Assembly: GCF_030704535.1 (NCBI RefSeq)
Contig: NC_081819.1
Location: 22,850,001 to 22,914,000, forward strand
Source of the DNA: Vitis vinifera
Taxonomy: Eukaryota; Streptophyta; Magnoliopsida; Vitales; Vitaceae
Length of the DNA stretch: 64,000 bases
Direction of reading: 5' to 3'
The translations under genes and the position numbers were made by a program. Positions 43,845 through 55,622 of the stretch are shown here, piece after piece; within the stretch, counting starts at the first letter, position 1, and each line of letters starts with the position of its first letter. The notes beneath the pieces were generated by a model. That model was not told the DNA's origin, made no database searches, and was given only the letters and a program-made list of their open reading frames with translations.

Positions 43845-43920
43845 TCTCTCTGTCTCTCTCTGTTTCTCTCTCTGTGCAATTGTATTAAATGCTTGATGCA
43901 AATCAAGGTGTCTACTAGGG

Positions 43921-43928
43921 TATATATA
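43921..43928 (-). promoter_or_regulatory. TATA box of kiwellin copy 2
   Basis: TATATATA 77-84 bp upstream of the ATG at 43844, at the same place as in the other copies. Confidence 0.7.
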
Positions 43929-44622
43929 GCAATGCCTGATCAAATCAGCAACATTCTGTCTAGTTTACAAAACTACCCAGCTCATGTATTATCCATATAT
44001 CATAATGTTATAGCTCCAAGGAGAGCAATTCTGATAATGCAGGAAAAACTGCCTAGTTGTTACGCTACTCTTGGCAGGAAACAACAGTTGAAGGCATCGT
44101 GATGTTTGGAAGTATCCTGACCTTTCAGTTGGCAATGAGGATAAGCCTCTATCAACGTACCTTCCATGCCAGATGGAGTAAAATTTTAAAATACTGATCT
44201 TAATTATGCATTCATGTGTACAGATTTGGCCTAAGATCATTATCTAGATCGGTTAAGTGTAAGAATAACTTATTATGCCAGACCTTGCTTGTACTTTTTT
44301 CTATCTTAGAAGGCATTCAATTTACATTCAACCTATCAAGAAAAACAAAGAAGGCCTCCAACACGTCTGCTGGCCTGTCAAGAAAGACCAAGGAAGGCCT
44401 GCAACTTGTCTTCTGCTTTTAATAGTCATCACATCACATCACATCACCCCCCTTGCTAGCTTGCTTAATTTATAACAAACCAGTTCGATGCTTTTGTGGA
44501 CAGAGTTATATCCATAATGACAGGAAGCTTCCAAACAGAGTACTCGTCTTAGATAGTCGGGCATATTTAGTATATATGCATTGTTGTCTCTTCTGCATTG
44601 ATGTTTGATCTGCACAACTTTT
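43929..44622. other. Spacer upstream of kiwellin copy 2
   Basis: Contains the family-wide upstream module (AAGGCCTCCAACA near 44353) with a small local duplication of about 45 bp (44350-44415), then the left edge of the 2.4 kb duplicated unit. Confidence 0.55.
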
Positions 44623-45300
44623 CTATAGGACATTGGATATGATCTTTCCCTGATTCTAGATACCAGTTACAAGCTTTAGATTCAAATTTATGCATACTCT
44701 GTTACTCACAAGCCTATAACTGAAACCACATGCTTCACTGGAACTCTGATCATCTGCAGGTTGATAACTTAGATTGTTAGTCATATAACTTTTAAGTTCT
44801 CATGTTTGTCCTCAAGCATGCCCACATCCACTCAGCTTAATATTTTTAAGAAGCCTTTTGAAACTGTGGATTTCAAGATCAAACTCGAATCATTCCTAGA
44901 CACTTTCCTGGTTTATTCTATTCACTGATAAAATAACAATTCATTTACCTCTTTGAGTCTTATGGGCACACCTCTTACAGTGAAGTTCTCAAGTCCTAAG
45001 GGCTTGTATTGTGTGTGATACCCCAGTTGTAGTTAATTGAGTTATGACTTCTTTAAAAAAGGGTTTATGACCAATATTCACTTTCATACTGGTTAGGCTG
45101 TGATAGATTATAGATTTGGCGTCCCAGTTTCTCATTCACTCACAAAGGATTTTAATAGAGAAATCTGATAGATTTAGTATTATCTAATAGAATGTAGGAA
45201 CGGTCAAGACTATGCTTGATCATACACAGAATGCATGGTAGGAAATAGGAACAAAGGCAGTAACACAGAAAACATCTGAAACATAAATAACTGCATGAAA

Positions 45301-45867
45301 TTAGGCATCGGTCCAAGTGATATCTAGCCCTCCCCATTGATCTTGAGGCACCCCCAAGGCTTTCCACACAGCTCTTGAGGCATCAACAATGTTGTTGGCA
45401 CATGGAGGCTGATAATCATGGTCGCTATCACATCCCATGGTTGAGTCACACTCATCAACTACCATGGCCACCACACTCCTCCCATTAGCAGTTATAGTGA
45501 TGTTGTTTAAGCACCTGCTACCTTTGTTATACCATCCAGTTGACAGTGCCACAACCGGGGTGTCATCAGAGTGGTAATGGTTGTCACATTCAGATGGAGC
45601 ACCACCATCTTCATCTTTTTCAAAGCCGTTAAGAGTGAGATATGCCTTGGAATGACTAGATACTGTTGGAGAACACTTGTATGTTGTGTAAAGCTTGCCT
45701 TCTTTACAGCAATCGGAGTCATTGCCTTGGTTGCATTCTCCAGGAGGGGGCTTCTTACCCCTGATCTTGCCACTTGGGTGACAAACCTGGCCTTCCACAT
45801 TCAAACAATCTGTGAAAACGAGAATGGCTATTAAGAGCAAAGATGCTTTTAAGCCAAAAGTCTTCAT
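45301..45867 (-). CDS. Kiwellin / grip22-like, copy 3 (in duplication unit 1)
   Basis: Single exon, 188 residues. Signal peptide [20 protein letters not shown], cleavage near VEG; ten cysteines; [29 protein letters not shown] and LDITWTDA are all present. It differs from copy 4 by three bases and one residue (Ile13 here, Thr13 there). Secreted, apoplastic; role as for copy 1. An upstream in-frame ATG (45900) is rejected because the aligned start is used by all copies. Confidence 0.94.
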   Translation of the reverse strand: MKTFGLKASLLLIAILVFTDCLNVEGQVCHPSGKIRGKKPPPGECNQGNDSDCCKEGKLYTTYKCSPTVSSHSKAYLTLNGFEKDEDGGAPSECDNHYHSDDTPVVALSTGWYNKGSRCLNNITITANGRSVVAMVVDECDSTMGCDSDHDYQPPCANNIVDASRAVWKALGVPQDQWGGLDITWTDA

Positions 45868-45940
45868 TCTTTCTGTTTCTCTCTGCCTCTCTCTGTGCAA
45901 TTATGTTCAATGCTTGATGCAAATCAAGTTCCCAAGTGGA

Positions 45941-45950
45941 TATATATATA
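45941..45950 (-). promoter_or_regulatory. TATA box of kiwellin copy 3
   Basis: TATATATATA 74-83 bp upstream of the ATG at 45867. Confidence 0.7.
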
Positions 45951-47470
45951 GAAATTGCCTAAATCAAATGACCAAGAAGGGGCATTTGATTTTCAAAACT
46001 ACCTTGTGTAAATAATTGTTATCTGTGTATTGCAGTGGTATGGTTCCAAGAAGGGGCATTCTGATAATCTACATAAAATATAGAGCTAGTGTGCGACTGG
46101 TTTGCTATGAAAGAAAACAATTGAAGGCATCACTATATTTGGAAATACCCAATGTTTCAGCTGGCAATGATGCGTATCTTCTATCAACTTAAGTGCCACA
46201 CTGAATGGACTAAAGTTTAAAATACTAGTCCTTATTATACATTCCTTTTTACAGACTTGTGGGCAGCTTGAGATCATAATCTAGAATAATTAAATGTAAT
46301 GGTAAGATAATTTGAAGTCACTTTTACATTTATCTGTTGCTTTCCTTGTCTGAAACAAAATTGGGAACCTGTTTCCTAGAGGACCTCCATTGTGTCTTCA
46401 GCCAATAAAGAAAACAAAAAGGGCCTCCAACATATCAGCTGCTTTTAATGGTCATAACATCACATCACCCTCTTCTTAGATTGCTTAATTTATAACCCAG
46501 TTGGTTGGAATTTTTAGGAAATGGAGTTAAGATCCATTATTGACAAGAACCCCTTCCATCTTCCCCCTTTAACAGGAACAAGAAAACAAAGTATTGGTCT
46601 TGGATAAAAAATTCTCTTGGCTTTATCTATCATCAGTGTAACGATCTATGCACAATCGTCTTTTCTGCACTAATAATTTTAGTTTGGCATTGGAGTTTGA
46701 TTTGAACAGCTGTGTATAGTAGTATTGGATGTGATCTTCCCCCCTGAATCTAAATATTAGATGAAAAAAATTGAGATTCAAATTTGTGCATAATCTGACT
46801 TCAAAGCCTGCAACTGAAACCACATACTTCTTGGAATTCCTATTAAAGAATACTTCATTACTCTATGATGAATCTGCAATTGTGGCAATTTGTACAGTTA
46901 GTTGTGTAAATTTCAGTCCTTAATCTTCATATTCATGAAACTGGAAGCTCCGAAACTGGTCCTGGATCATGCTCACATCTATTCAGATTAACTCTGAAAA
47001 AACCTTTCTATAGGACATTGGATATGATCTTTCCCTGATTCTAGATACCAGTTACAAGCTTTAGATTCAAATTTATGCATACTCTGTTACTCACATGCCT
47101 ATAACTGAAACCACATGCTTCACTGGAACTCTGATCATCTGCAGGTTGGTAACTTAGATTGTTAGTCATATAACTTTTAAGTTCTCATGTTTGTCCTCAA
47201 GCATGCCCACATCCACTCAGCTTAATATTTTTAAGAAGCCTTTTGAAACTGTGGATTTCAAGATCAAACTCGAACCATTCCTAGACACTTTCCTGGTGTA
47301 TTCTATTCACTGATAAAATAACAATTCATTTACCTCTTTAAGTCTTATGGGCACACCTCTTACAGTGAAGTTCTCAAGTCCTAAGGGCTTGTATTGTGTG
47401 TGATACCCCAATTGTAGTTAATTGAGTTATGACTTCTTCAAAAAAGGGTTTATGACCAATATTCACTTTC
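45951..47470. other. Upstream spacer of copy 3 and start of duplication unit 2
   Basis: Holds the upstream module of the family (AAAGGGCCTCCAACATATC near 46417-46440), the unit junction at 47005-47008, and 463 bp of unit 2 up to the copia insertion. No gene seen. Confidence 0.6.
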
Positions 47471-47674
47471 TGTTGAAATTTGGCATTCAAAGTTAGGGTT
47501 TTAATTTAGGAAAGTATTTTAGGAATAAAAAAGAGAGATCATTTAGGATGATTCAGTTTCCTAATTTTAGGAGAGAATCAAGCTAGATTGATATTTTCTT
47601 ATTCAGTCATTTGTGTATATATATGTGTATGGTGTGTACCTAAAAGATCAATAAAGGAATTCAGAAATTCTTCA
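47471..47674 (+). repeat. 5' LTR of the copia element
   Basis: 204 bp, TG start and CA end, identical to the 3' LTR. It contains TATATATATG in its second half as a probable promoter. Confidence 0.97.
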
Positions 47675-48389
47675 TAGTATCAAAGCCAGTTTTCTGAAAC
47701 CCTAATCCCTTCTGGCCACCTCTTATTCAGGCCATCATTCATTCCGGCCAAATCTCTCTGGTCATCTCTCAATCCGACCATCTCTCTCTCTGGCCATCTC
47801 TCATTCCGGTCATCAGTCCCTGTTCTCAGAGCCAAGGGAGAAAACGTTTTCCGGACGGTCGAATCGTCGTCAGAAAAAATTCACCGCCAGCAACTTTTCC
47901 GGCGACTGTTTTTTTCTACACCGCAAGGAGCGTCTGGAGGAGATCTCCAATTTTTCCCAAACCACCGGAGCCAGAAAACCATCCACGCGCCGTCCACGCG
48001 CGTTTTTCCGGCCGGCGACTGCATCTCACGTGCTGGCGCGTGAGGGTGCGTGAGCCACTTTCCGGCGATGCGCTTCCTCCTCCAGGCTCGCCTGACGCCG
48101 ACCAGCCACCCTTCTTACCTGTTTTTGCCATCCGAGCTCTGCACGTGCCTCTTTTGGGGTTCTTTTGCCTCTGCGGGCCCTCCGATCAGTTTTTCCGGTG
48201 TCCTCTGGCTATTTTTTCTCAACTCCAATCCCTGCACGTGCCTTGGGAAGTGTTCTTCTACCTTTCCGGTCCACGACAAAATACGGAATGGCATCATCAT
48301 AAGTATCCAGCGTCACGTCACCAGAATCAGGGGGCAGATCTGAAATTCCAAACCTTCGTGGCAGTGATTCCTCTCCTATTCTCATCACA

Positions 48390-49230
48390 GGACACGAATT
48401 AAATGGCCATAACTATTTACAGTGGTCACAATCTGTGTTGCTGTTCATTTGCGGGAAAGGAAAGGATGAGTACCTCACTGGAGAAGCAGCCATGCCAGAA
48501 ACTACAGAACCGGGTTTCAGGAAGTGGAAGATTGAAAACAGCATGATCATGTCATGGCTTATCAATTCCATGAACAATGACATAGGTGAAAATTTCTTGC
48601 TGTTTGGGACTGCAAAGGACATATGGGATGCAACGAAAGAAACTTACTCAAGTTCTGAAAATATTTCAGAACTTTTTCAGGTTGAATCAGCCCTACATGA
48701 CTTCCGCCAAGGAGAGCAGACAGTTACTTAGTATTACAACACACTCACAAGGTATTGGCAGCACCTTGACTTATTCGAGACTCACTCATGGAAATGTTCT
48801 GATGATGCAGCAACATACAGGAAAATTGTGGAACAAAAGAGACTGTTCAAGTTTTTCCTAGGACTAAACAGGGAATTGGATGATGTTAGAGGCCGAATCA
48901 TGGGCATTAAACCCCTTCCAAGTCTCAGGGAGGCTTTTTCAGAGGTTAGGCGTGAAGAAAGTAGAAAGAAAGTGATGATGGGATCCAAAGAGCAACCTGC
49001 CCCAACATTGGATGCCTCTGCCCTTGCTGCTCGGTCATTTAATAGTAGTGGTGGAGATCATCAGAAACGGGATAGGCCTTGGTGTGATTATTGTAAGAAA
49101 CCAGGCCATTATAAGGAGACTTGCTGGAAGCTTCATGTCAAACCGGCTGATTGGAAACCAAAGCCACGGGTTGACAGAGATGGCAGAGCACACGTGGCTA
49201 CCAACTCTGAGAGCACATCTGTTCCCTAGC
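48390..49230 (+). mobile_element. gag region of the copia element
   Basis: Copia gag-type sequence (UBN2-like region) followed by a zinc knuckle of the form CDYCKKPGHYKETCWKLH near 49082-49135. The 0.7 kb between the 5' LTR and this region is an untranslated leader that is GC-rich for this window. Confidence 0.9.
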
Positions 49231-49249
49231 CGAGTCCATTCAACAAAGA

Positions 49250-50500
49250 GCAGATGGAGATGCTACAGAAACTATTAAGCCAAGTTGGCAGTGGCAGTAC
49301 TACCGGTGTAGCCTTCACTGCTAATCGAGGAGGAATGAAGCCATGGATAGTGGACACAGGTGCTTCTGATCACATGACAGGAGATGCTGCCATTCTTCAA
49401 AATTACAAGCCAAGTAATGGTCATTCATCCGTCCATATTGCTGATGGTTTAAAGTCAAAAATTGTCGGGACAGGTTCTATAAAACTTACTAAAGACTTAT
49501 ATCTTGACTATGTCCTCCATGTTCCAAACTTGGATTGTAATCTTTTGTCCATTAGCAAATTGGCCTGTGATCTCCAATGTGTTACTAAATTCTATCCAAA
49601 CTCGTGTGTTTTTCAGGACTTGAAATCGGGGAAGATGATTGGCAGTGCTGAACTGTGTTCCGGACTCTACCTTCTCTCATGTGGCCAATTCTCAAACCAA
49701 GTCTCTCAAGCAAGTTGCGTACAGTCTCAGAGTATGTTAGAGTCCTTCAATTCTGTGTCAAATTCTAAGGTCAATAAAGATAGTGAGATTATAATGTTAC
49801 ACTATCGCCTTGGTCATCCTAGCTTTGTTTACCTTGCAAAATTGTTTCCCAAATTATTTATCAATAAAAATCCAGCATCTTATCATTGTGAAATTTTTCA
49901 GTTTGCAAAGCATACTCGAACAGTATATCCTCAAATCCTATACAAACCTTCGACTGTTTTCTCTCTAGTACATAGTGATGTGTGGGGTCCCTCCCGGATA
50001 AAAAATATTTCTGGCACTCGATGGTTTGTGACATTCGTTGATGATCATACACGGGTAACATGGGTTTTCCTTATGAAAGAAAAGTTAGAGGTCGAGCACA
50101 TTTTTCAAACCTTCAATCTTATGGTTCAAAATCAATTCAATTCCAAAATTCAAGTCCTCAAGTCAGATAATGCAAAGGAATACTTTACTAGTAGTCTCAG
50201 TACTTATCTTCAAAATCACGGCATTATCCACATAAGTTCTTGCGTTGACACCCCACAACAAAATGGGGTGGCTGAACGCAAGAATAGACATCTCTTGGAG
50301 GTTGCCCGGTGCCTTATGTTTTCCTCTAATGTTCCAAACTATTTCTGGGGGGAAGCTATTCTCACAGCTATCTATTTGATTAACCGTATGCCATCCAGAG
50401 TGCTTACCTTTCAATCCCCACGTCAACTTTTCTTAAAACAATTTCCTCACACCCGTGCAGCCTCTTCTGATTTACCACTCAAAGTATTTGGTTGCACGGC
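49250..50500 (+). mobile_element. Protease and integrase region of the copia element
   Basis: The aspartic protease motif WIVDTGASDHMTG is near 49344, and the integrase core includes HSDVWGP, FVDDHTR and DTPQQNGVAERKNRHLLE. Confidence 0.95.
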
Positions 50501-51169
50501 ATTCGTTCATGTGTATCCTCAAAATCGTAGCAAATTTGCTCATCGAGCAAATAAGTGCATTTTCCTAGGGTATTCTCCAACCCAAAAAGGGTACAAATGC
50601 TATTCTCCAACCAACAAAAGATTTTACACCACCATGGACGTCTTTTTCTTTGAACATGTCTTCTTCTATCCCAAATCTCATGTTCAGGGGGAGAGCATGA
50701 ATGAACATCAAGTTTGGGAGTCTCTTCTTGAGGGTATACCTTCTTTTCACTCAGAGTCACCAAATCCTTCCCAATTCGCGCCCACTGAGTTGTCCACACC
50801 CATGCCGTCATCAGTCCAGCCAATCCAGCACACAAATGTTCCTTCTCCCGTGACCATCCAGTCTCCCATGCCTATTCAACCTATAGCCCCACAACTTGCT
50901 AATGAGAACTTACAAGTTTACATCAGGAGGAGGAAAAGACAGGAATTAGAGCACGGATCACAGTCAACATGTGGCCAATATATTGACTCCAATTCAAGTC
51001 TTCCTGAAGAGAACATAGGTGAGGATAGGGCTGGAGAGGTGTTAATTCCCAACATTGATGATTCTACTCTGCCGATTGCATTGAGGAAGGGTGTTAGGAG
51101 ATGTACAGATCATCCAATTGGGAATTATGTTACGTATGAAGGGCTATCACCATCTTACAGAGCATTTGC

Positions 51170-52733
51170 TACTTCTCTTGATGATACTCAGGTTCCCAAC
51201 ACAATACAAGAGGCATTAAAAATTTCAGAATGGAAGAAGGCAGTACAAGATGAGATTAATGCACTTGAGAAGAATGGGACGTGGACTATCACAGATTTGC
51301 CGGTTGGGAAGAGGCCCGTGGGGTGCAAGTGGATTTTCACCATAAAATACAAAGCAGATGGATCAGTCGAGAGATTCAAGGCTCGTTTAGTAGCTAGAGG
51401 GTTTACACAATCCTATGGGATAGACTATCAGGAGACTTTTGCTCCTGTTGCAAAACTAAACACTATAAGGATTCTTCTCTCATTGGCTGTCAATCAAGAT
51501 TGGTGCTTGCAACAACTGGACATAAAAAATGCGTTTCTGAATGGTGACTTAGAAGAGGAAGTCTACATGGAAATACCACCTAGTTTTGAAGAAAGTATGG
51601 CAAAGAATTAGGTTTGCAAACTCCAAAAATCCTTGTACGGCCTTAAACAATCTCCCCGAGCCTGGTTTGATAGATTCACAAAAGCAGTCCTGAAGCTGGG
51701 CTACAAGCAAGGTCAGGCTGATCATACTCTATTTGTCAAGAAGTCTCATGCCGGGAAAATGGCCATATTGATAGTCTATGTCGATGATATTATTCTATCC
51801 GGGAATGATATGGAGGAATTACAGAATTTGAAGAAGTATTTGTCAGAAGAGTTTGAAGTTAAAGACCTTGGAAATTTGAAATATTTCCTTGGTATGGAAG
51901 TGGCTAGATCAAGGAAGGGAATTGTAGTCTCTCAAAGAAAATACATACTCGATCTTCTTAAGGAGACCGGTATGCTTGGATGCAAATCAATTGATACTCC
52001 TATGGATAGTCAGAAGAAACTTGGTATCAAGAAAGAAAGTACACCGGTAGACAGGGGGAGATATCAGCGGCTTGTCGGGCGCTTGATTTATCTCTCACAC
52101 ACTCGGCCAGATATTGGATTTGCAGTGAGTGCTGTAAGTCAATTCATGCACAGCCCCACTGAGGAACACATGGAAGCAGTCTACAGGATTCTTAGATATT
52201 TAAAAATGACACCAGGGAAAGGTCTATTCTTCAGAAAGACAGAAAACTGTGACACTGAAGTATACTCAGATGCGGATTGGGCAGGAAACATCATTGACAG
52301 GCGGTCCACTTCTGGATATTGTTCTTTTGTCTGGGGAAATCTTGTTACCTGGAGGAGTAAGAATCAATCAGTTGTAGCCAGAAGTAGTGCAGAAGCTGAG
52401 TACAGAGCTCTTGCACAGGGAATCTGTGAAGGGATTTGGATAAAAAGGGTTCTTAGTGAACTGGGACAAACGAGTTCATCTCCAATTCTGATGATGTGTG
52501 ATAATCAGGTAGCTATAAGCATAGCAAAGAACCCCGTGCATCATGACAGGACCAAGCATGTTGAGATTGACAGACACTTCATCACAGAGAAGGTGACTAG
52601 TGAGACGGTTAAATTGAACTATGTTCCTACCAAGCACCAAACCGCAGACATCCTCACCAAAGCTTTACCTAGGCCTAACTTCGAAGACTTAACTTGCAAG
52701 CTGGGATTATATGATATATATTCTCCAGCTTGA
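51170..52733 (+). mobile_element. Reverse transcriptase and RNase H region of the copia element
   Basis: Copia-type reverse transcriptase (KARLVARGFTQ, LYGLKQSPRAWF-like text, IVYVDDIILSG) and RNase H (YSDADWAGN, RSSAEAEYRAL, KHVEIDRHFI). Confidence 0.95.
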
Positions 52734-52740
52734 GGGGGAG

Positions 52741-52944
52741 TGTTGAAATTTGGCATTCAAAGTTAGGGTTTTAATTTAGGAAAGTATTTTAGGAATAAAA
52801 AAGAGAGATCATTTAGGATGATTCAGTTTCCTAATTTTAGGAGAGAATCAAGCTAGATTGATATTTTCTTATTCAGTCATTTGTGTATATATATGTGTAT
52901 GGTGTGTACCTAAAAGATCAATAAAGGAATTCAGAAATTCTTCA
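52741..52944 (+). repeat. 3' LTR of the copia element
   Basis: 204 bp, identical to the 5' LTR, followed by the target duplication CTTTC at 52945-52949. Confidence 0.97.
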
Positions 52945-53163
52945 CTTTCATACTGGTTAGGCTGTGATCGATTATAGATTTGACGTCCCAGTTTCTCATT
53001 CACTCACAAAGGATTTTAATAGAGAAATCTGATAGATTTAGTATTATCTAATAGAATGTAGGAACGGTCAAGACTATGCTTGATCATACACAGAATACAT
53101 GGTAGGAAATAGGAACAAAGGCAGTAACACAGAAAACATCTGAACATAAATAACTGCATGAAA

Positions 53164-53730
53164 TTAGGCATCGGTCCAAGTGATATCTAGCCCTCCCCAT
53201 TGATCTTGAGGCACCCCCAAGGCTTTCCACACAGCTCTTGAGGCATCAACAATGTTGTTGGCACATGGAGGCTGATAATCATGGTCGCTATCACATCCCA
53301 TGGTTGAGTCACACTCATCAACTACCATGGCCACCACACTCCTCCCATTAGCAGTTATAGTGATGTTGTTTAAGCACCTGCTACCTTTGTTATACCATCC
53401 AGTTGACAGTGCCACAACCGGGGTGTCATCAGAGTGGTAATGGTTGTCACATTCAGATGGAGCACCACCATCTTCATCTTTTTCAAAGCCATTAAGAGTG
53501 AGATATGCCTTGGAATGACTAGATACTGTTGGAGAACACTTGTATGTTGTGTAAAGCTTGCCTTCTTTACAGCAATCAGAGTCATTGCCTTGGTTGCATT
53601 CTCCAGGAGGGGGCTTCTTACCCCTGATCTTGCCACTTGGGTGACAAACCTGGCCTTCCACATTCAAACAATCTGTGAAAACGAGAATGGCTGTTAAGAG
53701 CAAAGATGCTTTTAAGCCAAAAGTCTTCAT
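53164..53730 (-). CDS. Kiwellin / grip22-like, copy 4 (in duplication unit 2)
   Basis: Single exon, 188 residues, nearly identical to copy 3 (three base differences, one of them changing residue 13 to Thr in the signal peptide core). All ten cysteines and the double-psi barrel motifs are intact. The copia element lies 220 bp beyond its stop codon, in the 3' flank, so the promoter is untouched but the transcript end may be affected. Confidence 0.94.
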   Translation of the reverse strand: MKTFGLKASLLLTAILVFTDCLNVEGQVCHPSGKIRGKKPPPGECNQGNDSDCCKEGKLYTTYKCSPTVSSHSKAYLTLNGFEKDEDGGAPSECDNHYHSDDTPVVALSTGWYNKGSRCLNNITITANGRSVVAMVVDECDSTMGCDSDHDYQPPCANNIVDASRAVWKALGVPQDQWGGLDITWTDA

Positions 53731-53802
53731 TCTTTCTGTTTCTCTCTGCCTCTCTCTGTGCAATTGTGTTCAATGCTTGATGCAAATCAAGTTCCCAAGT
53801 GG

Positions 53803-53813
53803 ATATATATATA
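53803..53813 (-). promoter_or_regulatory. TATA box of kiwellin copy 4
   Basis: ATATATATATA 73-83 bp upstream of the ATG at 53730. Confidence 0.7.
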
Positions 53814-55622
53814 GAAATAGCCTAAATCAAATGACCAAGAAGGGGCTTTGATTTACAAAACTACCTTGTGTGAATAACTATTATCTGTGTATTGCAGTGG
53901 TATGGTTCCAAGAAAGGGCATTCTGATAATCTACATAAAATATAGAGCTAGTGTGTGACTGGTTTTGCTATGAAAGAAAACAATTGAAGGCATCACTATA
54001 TTTGGAAATACCCAATGTTCCAGCTGGCAATGATGCGTATCTTCTATCAACTTAAGTGCCATACTGAATGGACTAAAGTTTAAAATACTAGTCCTTATTA
54101 TACATTCCTTTTTACAGACTTGTGGGCAGCTTGAGATCATAATCTAGAATAATTAAATGTAATGGTAAGATAATTTGAAGTCACTTTTACATTTATCTGT
54201 TGCTTTCCTTGTCTGAAACAAAATTGGGAACCTGTTTCCTAGAGGACCTCCATTGTGTCTTCAGCCAATAAAGAAAACAAAAAAGGCCTCCAACATATCA
54301 GCTGCTTTTAATGGTCATAACATCACATCACCCTCTTCTTAGATTGCTTAATTTATAACCCAGTTGGTTGGAATTTTTGGGAAATGGAGTTGAGATCCAT
54401 TATTGACAAGAACCCCTTCCATCTTCCCCCTTTAACAGGAACAAGAAAACAAAGTATTGGTCTTGGATAAAAAATTCTCTTGGCTTTATCTATCATCAGC
54501 GTAATGATCTATGCACAATCGTCTTTTCTGCACTAATAATTTTAGTTTGGCATTGGAGTTTGATTTGAACAGCTGTGTATAGTAGTATTGGATGTGATCT
54601 TCCCCCCTGAATCTAAATATTAGATGAAAAAAATTGAGATTCAAATTTGTGCATAATCTGACTTCAAAGCCTGCAACTGAAACCACATACTTCTTGGAAT
54701 TCCTATTAAAGAATACTTCATTACTCTATGATGAATATGCAATTGTGGCAATTTGTACAGTTAGTTGTGTAAATTTCAGTCCTTAATCTTCATATTCATG
54801 AAACTGGAAGCTCCGAAACTGGTCCTGGATCATGCTCACATCTATTCAGATTAACTCTGAAAAAACCTTTGAACAAGTGAATTTCAAGAGTTGAGCTGAC
54901 AATTTTGTTTGTATTTTTCATGCAGTGGTGAAATATCAGTATATTTGTCTGTTTGAGTCTCATTGCAATCCTCTATGAAGGAAACTCTTATGGCCTAGTG
55001 ATTGGCAGTATGTTTATACCATAGTCGTATAATGAATAAAGTGTGATGATTTCTTGGCTTCTTCTCATCTAGAATATGCTATTCTTTATTTCTATGACTT
55101 GATGAAACTGTTGTCACAGAGCAGCAGAGATGCTAAGCTATTGGTTGCTTTTCTTTTTTCTGTTTTCCCTTTTTGAGTGATCATCACCAATAAATCCACA
55201 TCACCTTCGTTGTAATCTAGTTATATAGTCCCTCAGATTAATTATTTGAGCTACCTGTGTTTGACCATCATAACTATAATCGAGAAAATTCTTCCAGAAC
55301 ATATAAGAAAATTGTGAGTTGCCCCCATCAAATGAAAACCTCACAATGTCACAGCTTTATTTGGTAACTCTTTTCAGTGATCTCTACTGTGTCTTAGGTT
55401 TGTTTCAGACCAGGAAGATCTTATAGCCAATGTTGATCTTTGTATTGGTTAGGCAGTAATAGGTTGCAGATTTAACTAGATAAGTTCAATAGATTTAGTA
55501 TTATCTGATGCAATGTAGGAAGTATCGAGACTACATTCAACCATACACAGAATAAATACTAAGAAATAGAACAACAGCAGCAAGACAGACTAACACTCTG
55601 AAACATAGATGACTGCATGAAA
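53814..55622. other. Spacer upstream of copy 4 and 3' flank of the truncated copy
   Basis: The part to 54870 is duplication unit 2. It holds the family upstream module near 54275-54330. The rest is single-copy spacer that resembles the other intergenic spacers. Confidence 0.55.

Larger units (their letters stand above)
44623..47007. repeat. Tandem duplication unit 1 (2,385 bp)
   Basis: This segment, with kiwellin copy 3 and its flanks, matches 47008-54870 once the copia element and its 5-bp target duplication are removed (2,384 bp). The two units abut. The junction is at a TTT shared by both borders (CTTTTCTATAGG at the left, CCTTTCTATAGG at the centre, CCTTTGAACAAG at the right). Few differences are seen between units; the gene itself has three in 567 bp. 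The empty site for the copia insertion is at 45081-45085. Confidence 0.93.
47471..52944 (+). mobile_element. Ty1/copia LTR retrotransposon, 5,474 bp
   Basis: Both LTRs are 204 bp, start TGTTGAAAT, end TTCTTCA and are identical as read. The target duplication CTTTC flanks the element (47466-47470 and 52945-52949). A primer-binding site like the initiator-tRNA-Met type (TAGTATCAAAGCC, 47675-47687) follows the 5' LTR and a purine tract (GAGGGGGAG, 52732-52740) precedes the 3' LTR. Order gag, protease, integrase, reverse transcriptase, RNase H places it in copia. Identical LTRs mean a very recent insertion. Structure is whole end to end, but the gag-pol frame is broken at about three to four points, so it is a fossil as a protein coder. 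Lineage within copia is not resolved. Confidence 0.97.
47008..54870. repeat. Tandem duplication unit 2, interrupted by a copia element
   Basis: Second copy of the 2.4 kb unit: 47008-47470 and 52950-54870, with the copia element and one target duplication between them. It carries kiwellin copy 4. Confidence 0.93.

Noticed and set aside
43845-43943. Upstream starts for kiwellin copies (also 45868-45900, 53731-53763, 58169-58267, 60015-60119)
   Set aside because: These extensions are not alike between copies, cross or approach the TATA box and would hide the signal peptide.
48040-48402. Open frames in the copia leader as a captured gene
   Set aside because: GC-rich untranslated leader between the 5' LTR and gag; no recognisable host domain.
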